Assembly: GCF_002775205.1 (NCBI RefSeq)
Contig: NC_036453.1
Location: 13,038,594-13,102,593, forward strand
Source of the DNA: Xiphophorus maculatus
Taxonomy: Eukaryota; Chordata; Actinopteri; Cyprinodontiformes; Poeciliidae
Reading direction: 5' to 3'
Length of the DNA: 64,000 nt
Shown here: one piece after another, positions 11,644-23,399 of the stretch
How the letters are laid out: every line of letters begins with the position of its first letter
Position numbering within the stretch: position 1 is the first letter of the stretch
Notes under the pieces: generated by a model
Databases searched by the model: none
The model's input: only the letters and a program-made list of their open reading frames with translations
What the model was told of the DNA's origin: nothing
Made by a program: the position numbers and the translations under genes

Positions 11644-14600
11644 CTACTCCTCTTTCCTCTGAGCGTGTCCGTTCACTTCCTGTTTCCCCAACTTTCCCTC
11701 CGCCTGCAGTTTCCGAACCATCTCCATGGGGCCCTTCCCCATGAGAGCCGACGGGTGCCTGTAGGAGCCTCCCAGCCGGTCCCACAGGGTGAAGTACTGG
11801 CCGTAGTTGTAGTTGTAGAAGAGGTGATGGTCGGTGTGGTGGGCGGAGCCGTTGATGACGCCGGTCAGGCCAGCGGGGACGCGGTAGTCGCCGTCGTGGA
11901 TGGAGATGGTCCAGATGTTGACGAACACGTACAGAGCCAGGTAGAGCAGCTTGTGAAGGGGGAACAGGAAGGGGTAGATGTGGTAGGGCAGGCCCTGCAG
12001 GAAGCCGTCGACCGGGTGGAAGGCGTGGCTGGCGAAGGGCGTGGTGATCTTCCAAATGTGGTGTGGCTTGTGAAATGTCTGTTGGAAATGAAGAGAACAG
12101 AGATCAACACATAGTTCTCACCGGTCTGACCAGGAAGTGATCTGTGCCATCTTAGCTGGTAGCTAAGATGGCTGCTAGCTACGCTAATTTTTCTAGTTTG
12201 GCAGCCAGTGCTATAGTAAATATCACTGATATTTATCTCAGTATTACACACAGGTGAGCAGACACTCAAAGGTTGTGATCAAGTAATAGTTGTAGTTCAT
12301 AAGTTAGATAAGAACAAGGCGAGAGCTGGTTCTAAGCTGGTGGCTTGTTCATTGTTGTCATAGCAACTCCAATGCAAATGCCTGCCAAGATGGCCGTCAG
12401 TTACAAAGTTCAGAGAAGTGTGATGTCACATGAGAACTATCCATTCAAACCGAAATTAATATTCCACTAAAAAAGGCAGAAAACCTCTGATGAAAAATCC
12501 AATTAACTTATTAATAACTCATTTCTCTCACTGTCTGACATTAATTAGATGAAACTTTTCCCATTTTAGATCAACTGAAACACTTAGAATATTTAATTAC
12601 ATTTAGGTATAGTCTAATTTAAATGTAATATTAAATATTTAATTTAATTATAATTTCATTTATATTTAATATTTAATTTCCCTTTGGGATTCATAAAGTA
12701 TTTTTAAATTTGTATTTGAATTATAAACAGAGTGTCTTTCAGATTTTCAGGCAGCAAGTGTTAAGGTTAGTCTAAGAGATTGTCTTGTTTTAAACTGCAG
12801 GAATAAGGTCATAACTTTAGCAGAATAGAGATGCAATATTACCAGGAAAAAGTCATAAATTTACGACATAAATCTCACTTTATGAGAAAAAAAGAACTTC
12901 CATAGAGCTTTTAAGATCAGACTAGGTCGGCCAGTCTGTGGCTCTTTTTTCTAAAGTCCTGCTGCTGATAATAATTTAGTGCTGATGTTAGAGGATCAAG
13001 TTTTCCCTTCTTTGTAAAACATACCAAAGTATAACTTCATTTTACAGCAATGTAGGAGTTCTCAAAAAATTAGGACTTTTCTCATAGTAGTACGATTTTA
13101 TTCTCATATCACTGCACTTGGTCTTATATTATTGCTCTTGTATCATATTGACTTTACTCTCATAATATTACGACCTTCAACAGAGGTTTACCCACCTTGT
13201 AAATAAGCTTATGGTGCAGGAAGCGGTGGACCCAGTAGATACACATGTCAGTGAAGAACAGGAAGGAGATCATGCTGAGGAAGAGACCGGACCAACCTGA
13301 GAGCACAGAGGAGACGTCAGTCCCACAGCAGGAGGACTCAGAGACAACATGGAGGACGATCAGACAACATGGAGGACGATCAGACAACATGGAGGACGAT
13401 CAGACAACATGGAGGACGATCAGACAACATGGAGGACTCAGAGACAACATGGAGGCTGCTTTCCTCACCCAGCGGGGAGTCGCTGACGTTGTCATACAGC
13501 TTGCTGTAACCTCTGACCTCAGCGAAGAACAAGGCCACGGTGGGGATGCTGATCCAGGGCAGGGAGGTCATCGCATACTTAATTTCTCTCTGAACTTGAT
13601 TCTGCGAAACAAGAGGAAGATAACGCGTGTTAAACAGAAGTTCAGCTGTGCAGAGATGAGGCTGCCTGGCTCTAAGCGGGTTTCTTTCAGTGTGGATGGA
13701 CGCTGAAAGGCAACATGCAGGGATCTGACCCGGAGCGAATCGGGACATTCGGAGAAGCTGCTTGGTGGTGTACTGGTGGAAGTGACTGCAGTATCAAGCA
13801 GGTCAACAACGGAGTATATATATATTCAAGACTTGTTTAGTTTATCAGGGATGGAGCCAGTATGGGTCAGATTAAAAAGGTACATTTTTGTTAGATAAAA
13901 ATATTAGTAAATAAAAACTTAGTCAGGATTAAATCGTCTTCATCTCCTGTTAGACCAAATTTTATTATATGAAAACTTAAAGAGTTGAAAGGATTTCTTG
14001 TACAAGATCAAGTTTTGAGCATCTTTCTAAAAACATTAATAAAGTTGCAATTGAAAAAAGGTGCTGTCTCAAATTGTCACAAAACACACAGGAATTTATA
14101 TTTATATTGAATACTGTGTCTGTCACAGAAAAACAAAAAACAACAAAAAAAAAAACAGTTTTCAAAGTAAAGCATTGAAATAATTTTTGTTTCACTGAAC
14201 ATGTGTGAATATTATCAAATCTTGCTCTGGAAGTCATAACAAAACACATCTGAACAGCCGAATATTTCACGCAATGGCTCTGGAAAGCTAAAATACCTAA
14301 ACTGTACATTTTAATCGATTTTGTGTTATAGTTGCACGTTTTAGCAGTAAATGCCTAAACAGTGACCAGTCCAAAATTTTGGATGTCGAAGTTGAAATGC
14401 AGAGGCGAACATTCCCAATTCTGAAGTTTTTCCACACTTGTAACCTGAACCCTCAAACACATATGTTCACTTTGATTGAGACTTTTTAAATATCCAAAAT
14501 AAATGAACAAAAATAATAAATAAAATGTATTAATAACTCTCTGTAAGCAAAGTTGCTCATTAAGCTCAGAGGGAAAAAAAAGAGAGAGACAGGAGGAAAA

Positions 14601-15964
14601 CAAACAAACTACCTTACTGCTCAGATAAAAACTATCCACCTCTGAACAGAATGTCTGGTAGCTGGCCCTTTAAATCTCTCCAAGGAAGAAAGGATTGGAA
14701 GGAAGAAGGGACAAAGTCCGCTGGTCTGCCAGGTGTTCTGTTTACCTGTGCTACCCGTAAATCCGTCCTACCTTGTGGCAATGCGCACATCGATGCTACG
14801 TCACATGCTGCTTACTCAGCAGATTTCTTATAAATACGTCCTACCTGTGGAAGTATCGTTTCATGTGTTTTATTTAATCAAAGATTACGGTAAGCTTTAT
14901 TTAATTTATTTTATACCTGGCTTTCATTAAGCTGCTGTGTTACTTCATGTTTTTAGTTTACATGACAGGCAGCTTGCAAACATATTTACAAATGGCTTTA
15001 GTTTCACCGTCTGCAAAGTTGTTACTACTGTAAACAAGTCATTGTTTGGCAGTTAATTTTATCCCTATATTTTAAAATATTTTAGTTTAATTACACTTTT
15101 TTATTATTATTAAACTTATGTAGGATTGAAGCTGTGTAATAGCCGTGTAATATTACTGTATATTAATCATATCCAACCATTTCAGGAGCACAGTGACCTG
15201 CGCAGTTCGGTGGACACATTGTGGCTGCGCTGCATATGATAAGAGACATACAAAGTATTAATGTGCAAAAAAGAATTACGGTGATCTGTTGTCTGTATTT
15301 AATTTAATTCCAATAAAAACCTGTTTCCCCCTGTCTGATACTGTTTTATTCTTACAAACACCTTTGTATTTAAAATATTTTTTAACAGGTAGGATATTCT
15401 AATAAAAGGATTAGTGCAAACATCTATAGCTTTTCATTTTAAACGGGTAGGATGTCCAGATGAATCTTCTTGTGGTTTCGTCATGGATATAAATTGTTCC
15501 AGTGCTAAGCTAAGCATAAGCTTCCACTTCAGTCCCGTCGCTCAAATAATGTTATCCAATGTATTTAACATTAACACAACCCGGTATAGTTTTCTCTTTG
15601 TGAGCATGACGATAGCAGGTTTTGACGCGTAGCACTGACAGATAGACTTAGCTGTCTATCCGCGCTACGGTAGGAAAATGTGACGAGGTAGCACAGACGG
15701 TCAGAACAGGGCTGGCAATCACTCCGTTACTACGGCAACCGTGTGGCGACGTACCTCCAGGAAGTGAGGGTGTTTCATCAGATTGTGATCAAAGATGAAA
15801 TAGTAGCTGAACGCTCCCAGGCCGAGGTACAAGATGGCTGCCCCGAGGTTGGTCACCACCAGGAGGCTGATGATCTGCCGCAGGGCGCCGTCCTCGGCCC
15901 ACGACTCAGGGTAGACGTAGGGCGTCAGGACGTAGTGGTCGGCCACGTTCAGCACCAGGTCCAT
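11644..15964 (-). CDS. sc5d: Lathosterol oxidase / sterol C5-desaturase, 4 coding exons
   Basis: Minus-strand coding exons, 5' to 3': 15964-15755, 13601-13469, 13296-13196 and 12078-11644. They join in phase into 292 aa (human SC5D is 299 aa). The N-terminus MDLVLNVADHYVLTPYVYP is close to human SC5D. Several hydrophobic segments precede the di-iron histidine clusters of the fatty acid hydroxylase superfamily: HRFLHH (138-143), HKPHH (151-155) and HHTDHH (228-233). Known role: an ER membrane enzyme that introduces the C5-C6 double bond into lathosterol to give 7-dehydrocholesterol, using NADH or NADPH and cytochrome b5. The ATG at 15964 was chosen because it matches the family start; the next in-frame upstream codons are GTG, not ATG. 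The tail (EVNGHAQRKEE) is charged and ends at TAG 11646-11644. All catalytic histidines are present, so the gene should be functional. Confidence 0.95.
12146..12172. repeat. Perfect short inverted repeat in sc5d intron 3
   Basis: GCCATCTTAGCT and its exact reverse complement are separated by the 3-base loop GGT, giving a 12-bp perfect stem. No function is evident. Confidence 0.75.
13344..13455. repeat. 20-bp minisatellite inside sc5d intron 2
   Basis: About five and a half copies of a 20-bp unit (ACAACATGGAGGACGATCAG) occupy two thirds of the 172-base intron between sc5d coding exons 2 and 3 (13297-13468). The fifth copy diverges. The exon-proximal splice signals lie outside the array. Confidence 0.9.
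13602..15754. other. sc5d intron 1 (between coding exons 1 and 2), no further gene seen
   Basis: About 2.15 kb of AT-rich sequence with no convincing exon on either strand. A segment near 14,740-15,690 has CTACC/GGTAGG motifs at its two ends and could be an old mobile element, but I cannot define its termini. The part at 14,460-14,600 resembles 61,430-61,560, which suggests a shared interspersed repeat. Confidence 0.4.
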
Positions 15965-16691
15965 GGCTGCTTCTGGTGATGAAGGCACTGAAACAGAGAA
16001 ATGTGAAAACTTCTTCCTTCCACCCAGCTTTCCATTAATATGGTGAGTTAGAGAACTGTAAGCTGTCAGCTTCTTTACAAATACACTTTTGTGCTCAGTC
16101 AGTTCCCCTGCGAGATCAGATCAAAACATTTCGCTACAAAAATACATTACTTTTATTGCTCTACTGTAAAATTTGACTGAATTTATGGTTTTAATAGCTC
16201 TAAAAGCCATACTTCACTAATGCATTGCTGTAGTTTAATTACTGGACTCCAGATTATTTACTTAGCGGGGAATAAAACATTTCATAACCCGTCTTAAAAG
16301 TAGGTCAGTTATTGCTCTCTTAAACATAGCAAGACTCGTTTATCTCGTTAAGCTCGTTTAATTAAGCGAGTCGTTTAGTTAAACGAGTTTAGCGAGTTAA
16401 ATGTTAAAACAACATTTGTACAAAAATCTCGCTTAGTTTTGTAAAAATGCATTCATTATTAAACAGAAAAAAACAGTAAAAACTAGCATATAGTGACATA
16501 AATTCTTGTTTTATAGAAAACTATCCGCTGAGCCAATAAGATTTAAAACTGGACGAGAAAAGCGTAACATTTCCGGTAACAACCGACACCAAAGATTTCT
16601 CTGAACGCTTCATTTTGTATTAAAAACATGAGCTGTGGTTTAGCAAAGTAATTTTTAAGACTTTCAGAGCAGTTTCATCAGAGCTACTCAC

Positions 16692-16760
16692 CTTCCTGCC
16701 GCTGTGTGGCTTGTATTCTGTATCAAAGGTAAGCGGACGACTAAAGGAAGCTCGCGGACC
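16692..16760 (-). other. sc5d: Probable untranslated first exon of sc5d
   Basis: On the minus strand a good splice donor (GGAAG then GTGAGT) ends an exon at 16692. The acceptor before the coding start is at about 15990 (TTTCAG on the minus strand). The two would be joined by an intron of about 700 bases. The 5' end is not determined; 16760 is a guess set by the nearby CCAAT motifs. Confidence 0.45.
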
Positions 16761-16860
16761 AATTGGAACACATCTAAACATTGCTTCGCATGAACATAGA
16801 CCAATCAGCGTTAAGCAAGCCACCCATGGTAGGCTTTTTCTCGTTTCTGATTGGTCGACG
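16759..16860 (-). promoter_or_regulatory. sc5d: sc5d promoter region with a cluster of CCAAT boxes
   Basis: CCAAT or ATTGG occurs at 16759-16766 (palindromic CCAATTGG), 16801-16805 and 16850-16854, three sites in under 100 bases just upstream of the likely first exon. NF-Y sites of this kind are typical of sterol-pathway promoters, where they work with SREBP. I did not find a clear sterol response element by eye. Confidence 0.4.
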
Positions 16861-17409
16861 AAGAGGATCTGATCATGGCGTTACAGACGGAACGACAACT
16901 GGACAAAAACACAAAAAACAAAAATACGTAAAACCTAAAAAGGCGATGAAAAGTAGGAAATCATAAACAAAAACATTTAAGATACTTTAAATAAGTATAC
17001 AAAAATGTACACATACAGAATAATATAAACACATTAATATGCAGTTTTTTCTGTTTAATAAAAATATGCAGTTATGCTAAATGACTTTAAAAAACTATAT
17101 TATAATTTACAGTAAATTGTCTGCACTTCACTCGACAGAAATTGCTATTTTTATTGCCTTTGCAAATCAGTCATAACAAAACTTTGCTTTTTTGACCAAA
17201 GAATTACAACATTAATTTTTATAGTCAAAGTGAAATCTGATTTTTACAAAAATAATGACAATAAAATTATTTGCCATAAAAGCAGTCAATCTTGAAATTT
17301 GTTTTAGCATAATTTTGTTTTCTGTTATTAATTTTTTTTTTACTTTACTTTTTAAAACATAAGATATGCGTTAAAACACTTTATTTAAATGGTATTTTTG
17401 ATGCTCATT

Positions 17410-17640
17410 TTATGATTGGCTGCCAGTCAAATTCATGAAGCTGCTCTGTATGGGGCTAAATTGGGGCCATAAAGTTTGTTTCAAAGAATAAAAATGAAAC
17501 TGAAAAAATATTTTGAAATGGGGAAAAAAAAAAAGTTTGAAACCCAAAATAGAAAGATTTGAAATGGAAATGCTTCTGACGATAAAATGACCGCGGAAAC
17601 AGACACAGCTGCGAAAAACCCCCAAAACCTACAGCTGACG
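17410..17640. mobile_element. Partial copy of the TATGGAGCTAAATTGGGG miniature element
   Basis: The left part (TGTATGGGGCTAAATTGGGGCC, then TTTGTTT and A/GTTTGAAA-rich sequence) matches the intact element at 29082-29397. The right inverted repeat is missing. Confidence 0.5.
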
Positions 17641-18010
17641 GCTAAAGGTTGTTACTGACAGCGCTAAAACCCACCGCATGCCTCTGACTGGTTGTTTCTA
17701 GAGAGCACTGGGAGAGGGCAGAGGAATTAAATTATTGTCAGATAATTTATCAAAATATTGACTGTCTTAACAAATATGTACTGTTTGTTAATAAAAGTTA
17801 CATACTGCAGCTTCAATTTCACGGAGGAGGGGACGGGTCAGGAGGGACATGGCAACAGATATCTGTAATGTAAATGCAATCTAAGGCAGGACTGAACTGA
17901 CAAGAGGCTGTTTTTTATTATAATTTTATAAAGATTGCTTGAATTTCTGTCACTAATAAATATATTATTTTGTTGTGTAATTGTAAAAAGAGCAGTGAGA
18001 CAGGAAAAAT

Positions 18011-18046
18011 CTACATAGCCTCCCTGGAATGAGGGAGGCTATGTAG
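18011..18046. repeat. Perfect 15-bp inverted repeat (hairpin)
   Basis: CTACATAGCCTCCCT and its exact complement AGGGAGGCTATGTAG flank the loop GGAATG. A further imperfect copy of one arm follows at about 18047-18075 (CTCATTCCAGGGAGTCTACAT), so the unit may have been duplicated. Confidence 0.8.
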
Positions 18047-19028
18047 ACTTCCTCATTCCAGGGAGTCTACATGGAGTCTCTGAAATCTACGTAGCTTGTC
18101 ACTAAACACAGTGTTGCTCACCGTTTTCACTGGGGCATGGAGGAGGGATTATTCTGACATTGGGGTCCTTCGTTCTTTAAATGCTAATGAAAAGGAGGCA
18201 AACAGTCTGTAGCTAAACTAATTATGCTAAATGGTTGATAATCTCACTCAGTCAACCCCCCTCTCTTGGAGAAAAACTGGGCTACAAATTGACACTCTTG
18301 TATTTTTTCTCTCTCTCCTTTTGAAAATCTGACTTTATTATTTTTCTGGGCAGCATAGTGACTGCCACAGTCGTTCTTGTCTCCTACTGACTGCTGCTGA
18401 ACACCGTCACCTAAGCAAGAAGGAACCATTTAATGCAGATTCAAGGCAGGTTCAGTGTAAATATGAACGTGTGCGTTTTGTTCTGGGAATGGTAACATTT
18501 ACTTTTTACTTATAAAAACAATTAAAAAAAAACAACAACACGCGATATAATTAATTTTGTAATTGACAAGGCTCCAATTTTTTCTATTTGAAAAAAACAA
18601 CAACAAAACTATTTTGTGGAGGGGCCCCGGTCGGTCAGGGGCCCTTGGAATTGTCCTAACTTTCTCCCCCTTTACGGCGCCCCTGGCTGGGCATTACTAG
18701 ATGATAGATGTGGCAATGTTTCTGTGGCACCAAAGAACTGAAGCTACACTTATAACACCTTACAATGACTTATATCAAGATAACAATTCAACATTAAAAT
18801 ATTAACATATGTTATAATTATATATATTAATATATTTTTTGTTTTGTAAGAGTGATTTGTAACTGAACTATGTACTACAATACAAGGTGCCCTGCATGAA
18901 TCTTTTACTATTTAGCTGGTGCAATTTGCAACTTCTGTAGTCCAGTTTATCTCACGCACCAGCGCGTGCATCCGTCATTGAGCCTTCGTCAATGATCGTC
19001 ATGGAAACGACGTTAGCGTCGGTAACCC

Positions 19029-19193
19029 TATAAATGACGCTGACCTTCTGAAATCTTTCCCTTTGCTACGGGACTTTTGAAGGAGACGCCTGAAGGAGCA
19101 TAACGCCTCGGAAGGTTTGAACCTAGTGAGAAGTCTGCTTTGCAAGACTTGCTGAAATACGCACTTGCCGAAGAATCCCAGAACCCGGGAAAG
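19029..19193 (+). promoter_or_regulatory. TATA-box promoter and 5' UTR of the novel two-exon gene
   Basis: TATAAA at 19029-19034 lies in a locally CpG-rich stretch (18950-19030) with ATGATCGTCAT and ACGTTAGCG motifs. It would place the start site near 19060 and leave a 5' UTR of about 130 bases before the ATG at 19194. Confidence 0.5.
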
Positions 19194-22100
19194 ATGGATC
19201 CTGGCCAGGAGAAGAACCAGCAGGGTGATCAGCTGGAAGGTTAGTATCATTCTTCTACTATTTTAATAAACAAAAACAAGTTATTAGTAAAATAATAATG
19301 AATCGTTTAGTTTATTTTGTGTTTGTGTGCGTTTCTTTTAAAGAAATACTGCCTGCTGTACAAAAAAGACCAGTAGCATTCTTGCTAGCGTAGATCTTTC
19401 TTAACTAATGAGCCTTTTTCTTGACTGAATTTCCAGGAAATGTCAGGAATGTTAAACTGGTGTAGTGATTTAAGAAACATATGTATTTAATTATAGTCAA
19501 ATTAGTTGAATTAATGTCAAATTCGTGAAAAGTTAGCCTGCTCGTGACCGTTATTTTTTTGAAAAATGCTCTGTTCCACTCAGTTTCCATGGATACGCCA
19601 AATAAAATACATTAGCTATTTAATGTTACTTTAAAGAAAAACATTTAACAACACGTATTTCCCCTTTGATAGACTGTAATTTAATTGTTTAGTTTTGCTA
19701 TTTTTTTAAAGAAAGGAACATGTAGACCTGTTTTTTTAAGCATATGCTAAAATGTGCAAATTGATTGAAACAAAGGTGCTATAATGAGAGTCAGGTTTAA
19801 TGACTTTGTGTTCAATGCTTTATTAACGCTGGTGTTTGAGAATAACTGCTATGCTGATTTGAAAAGGAAGAAGAAAGAAAAAAAACAGTAAAATTTCTGT
19901 CCAGTTGTTGGAAAATTAGCTTGTTTTTGACCATTATTTTTTGAAAAATGCGGTGATACACACTCGGTATCCATGGATACGCTGAATGAAATGCATTAAA
20001 CATTTAATATTACTTTAAAAAGCATTTTTAAAAGATATTTTCCCTATGACAGTCTATGATTTGATTGTTTAGTTTTATTATTTTTTCAAGATAAGGACAT
20101 GTTGATCTGGTTTTTCTTTAGCATAGCCAGGAATGCTAACATGGGTGAATTGATTTGAAAAAGCTAAAATGATGCTATTTAATATAAGAGTATCAGGTTT
20201 GATGATTTTGTAGTCCAATACTTCAAAATTTTGTTGACTTCTTTGAAAAATACAACTTTAATAGGTCTGTTTTGTGTTTATGGGATGAAACAAATTTGTG
20301 AGTTAATTTAAATGGTTTTGTGACTTATGTGTTAGCTTATTGAAATTTGTGGATAAATGTGTGGAATGTTAGCACTAGTGTTTGGGAAAAAAAATGTTAT
20401 GCTGGTTTGAAAAAAAAAAAACAAAAAACAGGAAAATTAGCTTGTTCTTTTTTTGTTTTTTAATGCCCTGACAAAACATATTTGGTCTCCATGGCAATGA
20501 CATCAGACTTGTAGAGGTTTATTAGGACACTCAAGGACGGTTTACATAAAATCAGTAATTTCTATTCATGCACACGTTCACACACTGATGAACATGAAAA
20601 GCTAATAGATTGTAGCCACAGCTGTTTTATCAAGCCATTGGCCCTTCTGACCAACACCAGCAGGAACGGTGGGAGAAATGTCTTGACCAAGGACACAACG
20701 ACAGAGGCGGGCCACTGCAGGGCAAACTCCTACACCTGTTGCCCCAGTAATAAGCATTATGTGTGTGTGGGTGTGTGTGTCATAGTGATCATCCATCAAA
20801 GCTGATTTTCAAATAGAAAATAATAATTTTATGTGAAAATCAAATCAGCTTTTATGACTTTGGTGTCCAATTCTTGGCAAACTGGATGGTTCTTTGTCCA
20901 TTTTTTTTTTTTCAAAAATGCCCAAACATATTTAGTTTCCATGGATACATTGCGGAAAAGATATAAAATGACTTCAATAAAAAGTTAAGAAAGACAAAAA
21001 CTTTTCAAACATGTACCTCCTATAATATCTCTGAATTATTTAGTTTGTCTTTTTTAGATCTAATTTTAGAAATGTCACAATTGCTCATGGTGATTATCTT
21101 ATTTTGTTTTCAGACAATATATTTTATTTAATATTTGATCTAAAAGAGATAAACAAAACTAGATTGTTCTTGACCTATTTTTTAAAATGAGCATGTTTGT
21201 TTTCCATGGATGCACCACTGATCTGAATACAATAAATGAGTCTAATACTTAGAATATGTAAAACATTAATTGTATTAGCTATTAAAAAGTGCTGAACGCA
21301 GCACATACTTGTTTAATTCATATTTAGACATTCTCAAATCTGGGCTGGTGTATTTTGGTATTTCAGTGTTCTCTTTAAACATCGCTTTGGATTTTTGTCA
21401 AGGTCTTGATAATGAACTATAGTTTTTTCTTGTTTTCCTTCACAGCTCATAGTGTAGAGCTTCCAACAGATGGATCCCCAACGTTGGAGGAACGTCCAGA
21501 CGGCGGTAAGGATCTTGGTAAGGTGTGGTCAGATGTTATCCCTCAGATGTCTGACAACGTGGTTTCTGGAAATCATGGCGAGGTGTCGAGGTGTAGTTCA
21601 CCTCCTCTGTCTGAGCCCATTTTGAGTCCAGATGACTCCAGACCTATTTGTACTTCACAACGTCGTCAGGTAGTTTTGGTAGGGGATGTGGCTCGTGTGA
21701 CATCTGGGACCAGCGTAAACAGAAAGAGGCCAAAGGACAGTGACTCTGAAGAGGAGCCCCCTGCCAAGAGGACCAGGGAGAGTGATGTTGATGAAGAGGA
21801 GCCTCTTCTCAGTCCCTCCACAAATACGTTGTGTGAGGATCCCGTTCAGTCATTTCCACTCTCCATTCCCTCGCCCATGACATTCTGGCTGGATCACATT
21901 AATTCACCCTTCAGTATTTCACCTCACAGTGCATGTGAGGATCCCGTTGCTGAAGAGGAGCTCCCCTCCAAGAGGTCCAGGGAGAGTGATGTTGATGAAG
22001 AGGAGCTCCCCTCCAAGAGGTTCAGGGAGAGTGATGTTGATGAAGAGGAGCTCCCCTGCAAGTGGACCTGGGACAGTGATGAAGAAGAGGAACCTCTTTT

Positions 22101-22617
22101 CAGTCCCTCCACAAATAGGTTTTGTGAGGATCCCGTTCAGTCATTTCCACTCTCCAATCCCTCGTCCATGACATTCTGGCTGGATCACATTTATTCACCC
22201 TTCAGTATTTCACCTGAGAGTGCATGTGAGGATCCCGTTCCGTCATTCACTGTCCTCTGTCCCCCACAATGGATGGTGCATGAGGATTCTTCTCAGTCAT
22301 CCTCTGCCTCCAGTTCCTCGTCCATGTCATTGTTTGGGGATCACCTTTTTTCACCCTTCGGTCTTTCACCTCAGAATGCATGTGAGGATCCCATTCTGTC
22401 CTCCCCTGTCGTTTGTCCTTCACCACCAACATACTGCAAAATTCCAAGTTCGTCATTCCCTTGCATATGTGTCTGGATGAAGTCTCAAATGGACAAAGAA
22501 GAGGAACCTATACCTTCAACATCTGGGATTGGATCTGACAGAATTAGAGGAAGAGTGAGTTCCAGACAAGTGTTTTTTAGACCTCATTACGACTTGTCAG
22601 GTGATGACTCTGATTAG
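19194..22617 (+). CDS. Unrecognised acidic, internally repetitive protein, 2 exons, 405 aa
   Basis: Exon 1 is 19194-19239 (MDPGQEKNQQGDQLE) and ends at GAAG before GTTAGT. Exon 2 is 21446-22617 after TTCCTTCACAG. The split codon restores phase (G plus CT), and the frame then runs 390 codons to TAG 22615-22617. I recognise no domain. Visible features: a basic NRKRPK and KRTR motif (about 107-126) that could be a nuclear signal; a 15-aa unit of the form ELPSKRxRESDVDEE repeated about four times (about 117-134 and 184-231); a block of the form SPSTNxxCEDPVQSFPLS, then MTFWLDHIxSPFSIS, occurring at about 137-175 and 234-273, with further CEDP-led copies near 276 and 327; a Ser-rich stretch near 297-308; and a positively charged then acidic C-terminus (HYDLSGDDSD). 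Composition suggests a largely disordered protein. The long open frame plus an exact splice supports a real gene; orthologue conservation is unknown. Confidence 0.65.
19241..21445. repeat. Intron of the novel gene built of diverged roughly 390-bp tandem repeats
   Basis: The landmark 'GAAAAATG, then (T/G)TTTCCATGGATAC, then AATAAAAT/GAATGAAAT, then TTTAATATTACTTTAAA' recurs at about 19550, 19940, 20460, 20910 and 21190. Each is preceded by TTAGCTTGTTCTTGACC-like sequence and followed by TTGATTGTTTAGTTTT. The copies at 19530-19910 and 19911-20220 are clearest; later ones are degraded. Confidence 0.65.
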
Positions 22618-23265
22618 AGTGGGATCTTGAAAAACTGAAGACCTACCTGAGAAGTCCCATTAGGAAAACATAATTTCTCTGTTGTTTTTGTTAAAGCCAA
22701 TGGCTTTCTAGCAGGACCGAGGATGCCTTAGGTAGCGTCTTGCACCGGGGCTTTTCTTTATCCCGCTGCTAGATTTTTTATGTTATGTTAGATGAAAATC
22801 TTTAAGGATAAAAGAAAGAGATAAATATTTGGTTAGGGCTTGGTCCAGTGACTTGGACCACCATAGATACAGTTTATTCTGAGGTTCTGGTTCATGGTCC
22901 TCACCAGTCTCCAGACTGCAAGCTGCTCCGTCAGTCCCAGTCAGAGCAGCTCGCAGTGAGACTGCTTCCTCCAAGATTCCCCTTGCGGTTCTGACTCTGT
23001 TTTCCTCTCTACTCTCCCATGTTTCAGGGTGTAATCGCGGTGCTTCCCTCCACGATGCTCTCTAAAATTGTTCTCACCTGTTCCTCCACTAATCCAGTTT
23101 CCCAGTTTTAATCTTTCAGGTTTTAGCTGCTCATCGCTGGACTCTTTCGTCGTTGTCCATGTGGTTCCTGTCCTTCTGGTTCCTTTCTTGTAAGTGCATT
23201 CCACAACACATAATACTGCCTGCGTCCTGCTTGCATTGGGGACCATCAGCTTTACTAAATAAACA
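22618..23265 (+). other. Probable 3' UTR of the novel gene
   Basis: No convincing coding frame follows the stop at 22617. The first canonical AATAAA I see is at about 23257-23262, giving a 3' UTR of about 650 bases if used. The minus-strand frame at 22941-23246 has no recognisable similarity. Confidence 0.35.
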
Positions 23266-23399
23266 TAGAAATAAATTCACTATTAGTAGAAAGATGAACT
23301 ATTAATCTCATAAAACAAATAGTTTGTATTGCCATATTCATGTGTTGCAACACAGAAAGATCACAAAAAGAGAATAGACATTAAAAAATACAGACACTA

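Larger units (their letters stand above)
16861..18900. other. Intergenic sequence between sc5d and the novel two-exon gene
   Basis: AT-rich, no exon recognised. It holds the partial miniature element at 17410-17640, the hairpin at 18011-18046, and at 18610-18690 a GC-rich piece (GGGGCCCCGGTCGGTCAGGG and GGCGCCCCTGGCTGG) of the kind found in old fish DNA transposons. Confidence 0.45.

Noticed and set aside
11665-12114. 149-residue plus-strand frame
   Set aside because: It is antisense to the well-supported last sc5d exon, whose GC-rich codons keep the opposite strand open.
13245-13706. 153-residue plus-strand frame with repeated NMEDDQT
   Set aside because: It runs across sc5d exons 2 and 3 and the intronic 20-bp minisatellite in antisense.
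14740-15690. Possible transposon in sc5d intron 1
   Set aside because: CTACC and GGTAGG motifs near the ends are too short and no target duplication was found.
9200-16690. The let-7/miR-100/miR-125b cluster that lies near SC5D in mammals
   Set aside because: I looked for the mature sequences by eye on both strands and did not find them.
22941-23246. 101-residue minus-strand frame as an antisense gene
   Set aside because: No domain recognised, no splice partner, and it lies in the likely 3' UTR of the novel plus-strand gene.
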